From NCBI RefSeq assembly GCF_000003815.2, contig NC_049982.1:4673511-4735510 (forward strand): a DNA stretch of 62,000 nt. The letters run 5' to 3'. The DNA comes from Branchiostoma floridae (lineage: Eukaryota > Chordata > Leptocardii > Amphioxiformes > Branchiostomatidae). Each line of letters opens with the position of its first letter. Position 1 is the first letter of the stretch. The notes under the pieces were generated by a model. That model did not search any database. It was not told the origin of the DNA and saw only the letters and a list, made by a program, of their open reading frames with translations. Positions 55,601 to 62,000 of this stretch are shown here, in pieces. A program made the position numbers and the translations under genes.

Positions 55601-57306
55601 ACTTGTGTGCTTAATATGTGAAAAGTGTTCATCAGCTAAGTGTTAAACGTATACCTTCAAAATATCCTCATGTGGGCCGCCATGTGAAAGCATGTGCCGA
55701 CAAAAGTTGCAGAGCTATGTAATAATATGATAATGCCTGTGTACCTTGTGCTGATGGGCCGTTGGTTGAGTAAAAATATATTCATTTGTGAAACAAACAC
55801 TAACTTACAAATCCACTCTCATTTCCTATGCCACATATGTCCACTGAACTCGGACGCATCAGCACTCTTTTCAAACCTATATAAACTTTGTACAGATGTT
55901 GTATGGGCCAAATGGAAAATTACCTTTATTTGTGAGACAAAATTACCTTTATTTGTGAGACATATGAGAATATGTACCTTACATCCTAATCTGATTTCCT
56001 GTGTCCATTCTGCAGAATTATGACACATCGGAGTCGAAGCTGCGGCGAGAGTTCGAGGTCTACGGGCCCATCAGATCGGTAAGTGCACTTACTGACGCCC
56101 AAATGGCCCGGTGATTCACTGCTGATGGGTTGGAGGATAGCGGCATTAAAAGCACATCTGCACCTATGGTCAAGAGGATAGATGGGGTCATGTTGTTTGG
56201 ATGGGACATTGGGTGTTTCGAGTGGAACAGTTTAATAAATACTGTATTTTCTCGAATAAAGTAAAAAGTAAAGTACGCACCCCTGATTTGGGGCAAGTCT
56301 CAGACAGATCTGTGTGACTGAAAGGTAAAATGTATAAACTCAAATAAAGTATGCTCCCTTCTCCGACAACGCCATTGTGTATGTTTTACGTCCTTCCTAG
56401 AAGACAAGTTTAGCTCCACCTTCTTTTATTGTAGTTATTTTTTTTACTATTTATCCTTGCAATAACCTCTAATAAATTATCACCCAACTTTGGCAACAAC
56501 TAGTACTAGCACATTTTCAATTTTGTAAAGTTTCAAAAGAGTGTACTTTATTCGAGAAAATAAAGTATGCCTTTTCTGGAAGGGGCATCTCCGACCCAGT
56601 ATAATCCAATGATCACTCCCAGTGGTATTTAACAGCAGAAGAGATGAATATAATGACAGCTTCTAATGGGGCATTGGTGTAGCTTAAGCCCCTCTGATGT
56701 CCTATGTGTCTTGCTAATGCTAGTTATGTCCTATCAACTAGCATTTAGAGCATCGCATGTAACTGTTAAGCCCACTTATAATGTATGTACATTTCAGTTA
56801 CTTGATTTACCTTTATTTTATCTCACGTTTTAGCATTGAGTCATCAAACATTTGGAGCTAGAGCTTTTGCAAGGATTTTACTGTACAGCACTTAAGAACA
56901 TTTTGACATTTCCATGACTTAATTTCATAACCGGTTAGAGGAGAGTATAGGAGCGCCAGTAAGCTATGTAAGATGGCACCCAGGCTAAGTAGGTAAAAGG
57001 ACGTCAAACTTTTAATACTAGAAGCCTTTTTTTCTGGTCAAGTTATCTTTCAAAGCTACAATGGTACAAAGAAGAAATTTTGATGTCAACACTGTCCACA
57101 AGTTCAATAGAAATCACATGTAGACATAAAATACAGGAAGGCGATGTGCAAAACAAAATAGAGTCCAACATCTTATTTTATTTGTAACACTAACAGACAA
57201 ACAACTTGTCTTTTTCCTCTACAGATTAAGATGACGAAAGATGTGAACACAGGGAAGCCTCGTGGGTACGCTTTCATTGAATATGAACATGAGCGGGACA
57301 TGCACT
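52520..57306 (+). CDS. SNRNP70: U1 small nuclear ribonucleoprotein 70 kDa (U1-70K), 5' part in six exons
   Basis: U1-70K binds stem-loop 1 of U1 snRNA and helps the U1 snRNP recognise 5' splice sites in the nucleus. The joined coding exons are 52520-52666, 53478-53540, 53901-53955, 54523-54587, 56016-56078 and 57225-57306. All have GT/AG borders and the reading frame is kept throughout, giving 158 full codons plus one base. Residues 1-49 match the animal N-terminal tail ([15 protein letters not shown]...) at exactly the human length. Residues 50-88 are the charged helix region. The RRM begins near 103, with RNP2 LFVARI (105-110) and RNP1 RGYAFIEY (144-151). The rest of the RRM and the Arg-rich C-terminus are not found before 62000, so the gene runs off the window. 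Identification is firm; the 5' UTR extent is unknown. Confidence 0.95.
53478..53540 (+). CDS. SNRNP70: U1-70K coding exon 2
   Basis: This exon has 21 codons (residues 50-70), starting [14 protein letters not shown] and closely matching the animal U1-70K sequence. It lies between a cag acceptor and the donor gtgggc, which is the weakest donor of the six. The following intron (53541-53900) holds a half copy of the TAATCTCC-ended inverted-repeat element. Confidence 0.93.
53641..53718 (-). mobile_element. Half copy of the TAATCTCC-family MITE in U1-70K intron 2
   Basis: cagctttagatactatctta, tgctaccgtaggatctgc and ttggagatta match the right half of 4564-4736 and 19314-19482. The left half is not recognised. 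Confidence 0.75.
53901..53955 (+). CDS. SNRNP70: U1-70K coding exon 3
   Basis: This encodes the charged helical segment [18 protein letters not shown] (residues 71-88) plus the first base of Trp89, and ends at gtaagt. This part is more divergent from vertebrates than its neighbours, but position, phase and the Trp-Asp-Pro that follows agree with U1-70K. Confidence 0.9.
54523..54587 (+). CDS. SNRNP70: U1-70K coding exon 4 (start of RRM, RNP2)
   Basis: The exon begins after ctcttacag and completes the split Trp89 codon. It continues through [16 protein letters not shown] into the RNP2 strand LFVARI (residues 105-110) and ends at donor gtaagt in phase 0. RNP2 carries aromatic and aliphatic residues that stack on U1 RNA. 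Confidence 0.94.
56016..56078 (+). CDS. SNRNP70: U1-70K coding exon 5 (RRM core)
   Basis: This exon has 21 codons (residues 111-131), beginning [19 protein letters not shown], nearly identical to animal U1-70K and covering helix 1 and strand 2 of the RRM. It starts after tgcag and ends at gtaagt. The intron before it is 1,428 bases. Confidence 0.95.
56240..56567. mobile_element. MITE with TACTGTATTTTCTCGAATAA ends in U1-70K intron 5
   Basis: actgtattttctcgaataaa and tactttattcgagaaaata form the inverted ends. The left has an extra aagtacgcaccc stretch. About 328 bp, non-coding, possibly TA-flanked. Confidence 0.72.
57225..57306 (+). CDS. SNRNP70: U1-70K coding exon 6 (RNP1)
   Basis: This encodes residues 132-158 and the first base of codon 159. 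It includes RNP1 RGYAFIEY followed by EHERDMH. The acceptor is cctctacag and the donor gtaagt. In other animals the next residues are a Ser-Ala-Tyr-Lys-His stretch; no exon encoding it was found between 57307 and 62000. Confidence 0.95.
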
Positions 57307-60300
57307 GTAAGTATTGCTTTAACTTGACTCTCCTTTATCCACTCATTACGTAGACACTACCCCTTAAAGTTAATCCCAACTGTCCATATAATATCTACTT
57401 TTCTTCAGGAAGATTTGAATTTGCATGAATGCTTCTCCAGAAACAACATTGCTCCAAAAAAATCTCTGCTTGTGACATGGGATGGAGGACACTGTCTTGG
57501 CATTTACAACTGCAATGAGAGGCACTTCAGCTTTTTTTCTGGTGTAGAGGCAGTTTCAAGTCAAGCTTTCATGTGCAAGGCAGTGTATTTGATCCCTTGT
57601 CTCTAATTGTTAAACTTCTCCGTGCAGAAATAGCCTCTTAGTACCAAGTATTGGTTGCAGGGTTATTCAGCACAGAGAAGGTAGTCCCCTTTTCTGTCGT
57701 CTACAAAAAGTGTATTCTTCTTTTTTCCATACATGTTTCTGGCAAACAAACTGGATGTTGATGTTCACAGCCATAAATTCAGCTTGACCTGAAAATGCTA
57801 TCATTCTTTTCTTTAGTTTCTCCAGTCCCTTCAAAATGACCTGTTTTCTTTCTCTTTTGAGTTTCCAACTATCCATCGAACGGAGTAGTTAAGAACTAGA
57901 GATCTAGAGATTTTAGGAACTAAAGTGGTATTCTGCCTGCCTGTTCTATATAACCATCTCCCTGATACAAGAATAGATGTTGTGACAAAGACACATTTGG
58001 TGACACAAGACCGTCATATCAGGGAGATGGTTATGAATCACATAACATAGTACAAGTTGAATATTGATTTTTTGACTGAAATCACAACATGACCCACAAA
58101 TGGTACATACAAATTCAAATTCATTGGGATATTTGACATGGCCACACATGTAATTTGCAAGCCCTATGTCCCCTTCATGCCCTCAGATATATCATATTTT
58201 AAGCAGTTATCAAATTTATCTGGTGACGAACACAAGTAACTAACTTTAGTGACTTAGATCTAAACTTAAGTGACTAACTTTATCCTGAATATGATGCGGG
58301 TTATACAGTGTGTCAAACCCAGACTACCATTGGTAAGTAGTCCGTCACAAAAAGCACAAGGATCCTTGTGCTATGAATTGGGTAAGTGGTTAATCGTACC
58401 AGTATATTCAAACTTCCCTTGACTTGATATAAACCTTACAAGGTTGTTCAGTTTGAAAGGAAAAAGATACAAATTAGAATGATAATGCAGGGCTCGAAAT
58501 TCATTTTTGGGATTAGGTGCACTGGTGCACCCAGCTTAAAAAATTGGGTGCACCAAAAAAATTTTGGGTGCACAACTTAAATTTAAGTAAAATGTAAAAA
58601 AAGACTAATAACAAAACTTAGTTACAAGCTATCAAATTCTTAAACAAGTAACATGACAGATGTTTTTATTGTCTCTCTAACACTTCGATGTCAAGAATAT
58701 GTCTATGTATACTAGTATACTTGATATCTTTACATAAATAAACCTAAGAAAATATTTCAAAGGGTGCACCCACTGAAAAAAATTGGGTGCACAGTTCCAA
58801 TTTTGGGTGCACCTGGGTGCACATGCACCCAGTATTTCGAGCCCTGTAATGCCAAATTGTGAAATATGGAAGTATTTCAGCGATGACATGACTGTCTGTA
58901 GTATATTCAATTTCATGTTCTCGACACTGGGTAAAATTCAATAAAAAACGCATCAGAAATTTTGATTGAGTGAACCTAAATCCATTATCGACAAAATAGT
59001 CCTGGTAATTGAACTCTCATTTGTAGTACAAGCATTAGATTTCATCAATTGACTACCCCATAGGGACAGAGTCCCATAACTGGATCACTCCCCTGCCACA
59101 GTGCTACGTAAGTGCCTGTATCTGTTGCTATTATTATGGCCATTACAGCCCTGCCCTTGTTTCTCCCTTCCCTACATCAGTGACCTCCTTTTAGACAATT
59201 AGGAATACTAATTGGTAAGATAGGCCTGGGCCGGCAAACTGGATTTTATGGATTGCATTGCTTGAAGACTGCGAGCCTGATATAAAAGTGTGCCCCTCCC
59301 AAATTGTATTGGTCTCACATTTTGTCAGAGTGATTTGCTTTCGTTCAGAGATAATTTTCAAAGCAATTTGTATGTACAAAATATTCTCTCACAATTTGAT
59401 ACTGATGGACCAATGGTCAATGAGACCACACATTTTCCATTCACGCAAGCATTAAAGGTTCTTCTATATTGACCATCTATGCACGTATACCAGATTTTTT
59501 TTGAGCGCTGAGTGGTCTTCTTGGGTAGGTTTGACTGTAGTTATGCTGATGCTAATTTCTCATTTGGCAACATGTAGCAGAGGAGCAGATGCCATTGCGC
59601 AGCGTTGTCCGTTTACCCAAAAAAGGTACTGCTACATTCCTGTGTGCAAGCCAAAATCAATAACACATGTGGATGTTATCCATAAAATTAAGTTATGCTG
59701 CCTAATTGGCCTGATAAGAGGAATGGTCCCACATTTCAGTCCCTTCGATAAGCCTTATTGTGGCATTAAGTCTTCCTGATGGCAACTATGGGACATTTTG
59801 TATGCCATAATTGTCCTGAGGGGGACAGTAAGATTTGCATCTTGAAAATGTGCGATATAACTAGGGTGGACCCGATGGACAGAGCCGCATGGAAGCGTAG
59901 TATGAAGACTATAGCCAACTGCTGCCTACTCCTGTGTCAGGGACCCCAGCAGCAGTATAATCAAATACTGGATACTACTACTAAACCCCTGATATGTTTT
60001 GGTAATTTGATGAAAGGAGTATCTTGGCACGAGCTGCCACAGAATACTTGGCATTACTTAAACCTGACATGTACATTTGCCACTGTTGCAAAGTGTGACC
60101 ACTCCTAGGATTTGTAAGTTGAATATGTGGTAGAAAATACAACATACACTGCTTCTGGTGTTGACCTGATATGATATTGTTTAAATAAATTGCTTCTAAA
60201 CTTAGCAGTAGTGGTAAATAAGATAAAGGTAACTCCAAATTGAGAAGGTTCCCCATGCTGGTAAGTCAGGTTATCATAAAGTTATCTGAGCAGTTTTCTT

Positions 60301-62000
60301 TGCAAGTAGCAAACCAGGTTTGTGTTCTAAGATGGCCAGTGGTGGAGTATATCTATATGTTGAGTGTTATGATGGATGGAGAATATGTTGAACATCGGGG
60401 AACGTGGTAAGGAAAATAAAATGTCTGCAAATAGAGGAATAACATTCATCCACAAATTGGAGATGGTAAGCCTGGCAACTGACAAATCATTGTAGATTTA
60501 TCTAATACTAGATCTGCCTGGAAGTACAACCATACCCTACAGTACTGTAGATGCACTTGCAGTTATTTTGTGTGTGTGTTTTGCTGGGGTTGGTAAATCC
60601 CCATGTCTGTGTGAATAACGGCAGTACCCATGCTTGTTTGGTAAGTTTGGATTCCCTGGAGGAGGGACGTCAAGAGGGAGGACTCACAGGACAGGTAGCA
60701 ATTGCAGGATGTTGGTAAACTAAGGGTCTACTTCTCTTTCGATCTTTGAAAAGTTACTTGGATTTATAATTGATGCAATTGAGAAAAGGATGGTGGAAGA
60801 GGACACATGTCAGGTATATCCATGCTGATCTGATGGCATTGCCTGAAGAGGAGATCAAGTTGTGGTAGCCAGGTTCTAAGTGTTGAAAATGAAATGGTGC
60901 TTTGTTGTCTTTAGAAAGGAGTTTGTAAGTTTTCTCAACCTCATACCTGCATCCAGTGCAGGTCTAAAATACAAAAATTTTATGCTGAGGAAAGAAACAT
61001 ATCTTTAGCCAAAATGTAGTTTTCAGCAGTCAAGATTGTGGTAAGTGAGGAGAAAAAGAAATGAGGTTGCTGTGGCACAAATTTTTTTGGGAGTTTTGAA
61101 AGTTGTTTGCCCTAAAACTGTTTCTGCACTTGGTGCAGGTAGGACGGTAACAACAATCATTTATTGCAGCCTTTATTAATTACAATTACTGCTACTTCCA
61201 TTTTGTTGATGAACAGTAGCTAAAACTTAGTAAAAGAAGTCAATTTTCATTTGTTCTGTTGCGTGTTGAAAAACTAATGTTTGTCCAACTTTGTTGAGAA
61301 TTGATTTTCTTTGGAAACACCAAAAAAAAGTCGAGCTGTGCATGCGTGAAACTGCAACTAGAAGTCCGTTTGGGTGTCCAGATATTAATGCTGTTCCATT
61401 CCTCTTTGTGACACAGCCTCTGTGGCGATGTGTGAACGCGGCCTTACTGTACTGCGCACTACACTTGCCATATGACACGTTCTTGAGCAGTACTATGGGT
61501 GGGTATGGTTGGTAAGGAAAGGTGGTAAGACCCGTATATATACACCACTGGTGTGTGTAAGGCACCACGTGCAAGACACACGTAGCTTAGCTTCAGGAGT
61601 GCACAGAAAGAAAGAAAAAAAACTATGGTTGCGTAACAGGCCTGCATGCATCGTTTGCATGTACTTTCAAAGAATTTGGGAACCTTTGTCAAGGTTTAAT
61701 TAACACAAAGTCAGTTGAAGTTGCATTTGAGTAATTCTTATATTTGATATCACAAGCATTATACACAGTAGGTCCTTTGAAAGATTATCACCTTTTGATT
61801 TATACGTCTGAGAAAAGATAGTACAGTATATCTACAATCTTCAGAAAGATCACTGCTTTGGGTTAACATGTAATAAGGTGTATATAACAAGACAGGTTTG
61901 TGAAGGTAGTAGAAGGCTATTTTACATTGAAAATTATTAAAAGTTAACATACAAAACAAACTTCAAAGTTTTTCAAGGAGTAGTACAGATTTATTCTAAC
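57307..62000 (+). other. SNRNP70: U1-70K intron 6, incomplete (at least 4.69 kb)
   Basis: The intron opens with gtaagt at 57307 and does not close within the window, so it is more than three times longer than any other visible intron of the gene. It holds a 5-bp-TSD element (58488-58846), a partial CAGTCAAACC-type end (59500-59538), a 16-bp inverted repeat (57952-58032) and a perfect 20-bp palindrome (58353-58372). A stretch at 59780-60100 reads as a possible decayed coding remnant. The rest shows nothing I recognise. Confidence 0.85.
58488..58846 (-). mobile_element. SNRNP70: GGGTGCAC-family element, copy 3, in U1-70K intron 6, perfect 5-bp TSD
   Basis: CAGGGCTCGAAATTC...GTATTTCGAGCCCTG, 359 bp, flanked by taatg on both sides (58483-58487 and 58847-58851). 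It lies in opposite orientation to copies 1 and 2. Confidence 0.93.

Noticed and set aside
57415-57606. Possible extra U1-70K exon after exon 6
   Set aside because: The peptide does not match the expected continuation of the RRM, and no matching phase or acceptor was seen.

Overview
The window is eukaryotic, intron-bearing and very rich in small transposons. It probably comes from a marine invertebrate deuterostome, and amphioxus (Branchiostoma) is my best guess. The grounds are a single-exon Shaker-type potassium channel of chordate type, a U1-70K gene with closely animal-like exons, and a dense population of short inverted-repeat elements and tRNA-derived SINEs. The species call is an inference; no database was searched. 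Four assembly gaps (runs of N) lie in the first 4.7 kb.

Only two protein-coding genes can be supported. The first is a Kv1 (Shaker-family) voltage-gated potassium channel on the minus strand at 46317-44629. It is uninterrupted and complete from a good-context ATG to a PDZ-ligand C-terminus. The second is the 5' part of SNRNP70 (U1-70K) on the plus strand. Six coding exons lie between 52520 and 57306; the rest of the gene lies beyond 62000, behind an intron of at least 4.69 kb. A decayed 3' end of a non-LTR retrotransposon (18225-18956) is the only other recognisable coding sequence.

Layout: 0-2.3 kb is a palindromic repeat composite with a SINE inside. 2.6-20 kb is intergenic sequence with many MITE-like elements, short tandem duplications and a degenerate ~150-bp repeat block (12.54-13.62 kb). 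20.6-23.6 kb is a nested complex: SINE-related units, one split by a ~1.24-kb element, followed by a six-unit 130-bp tandem array. 24.7-42 kb is more intergenic sequence with inverted-repeat elements and tandem duplications. 42.4-47.3 kb is a more GC-rich, repeat-poor block holding the Kv1 gene. 47.3-52.5 kb is intergenic. 52.5-62 kb is U1-70K, whose introns also carry elements.

The two genes have no visible functional link: one is a membrane excitability channel, the other a core spliceosome protein. The most unusual content is in the mobile DNA. One set of elements has near-identical CAGGGCTCGAAAT-like tips but different subterminal motif clusters, and short target duplications where these can be read. 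Two elements with unrelated ends share the same ~190-bp internal repeat module. Several elements are almost complete hairpins.
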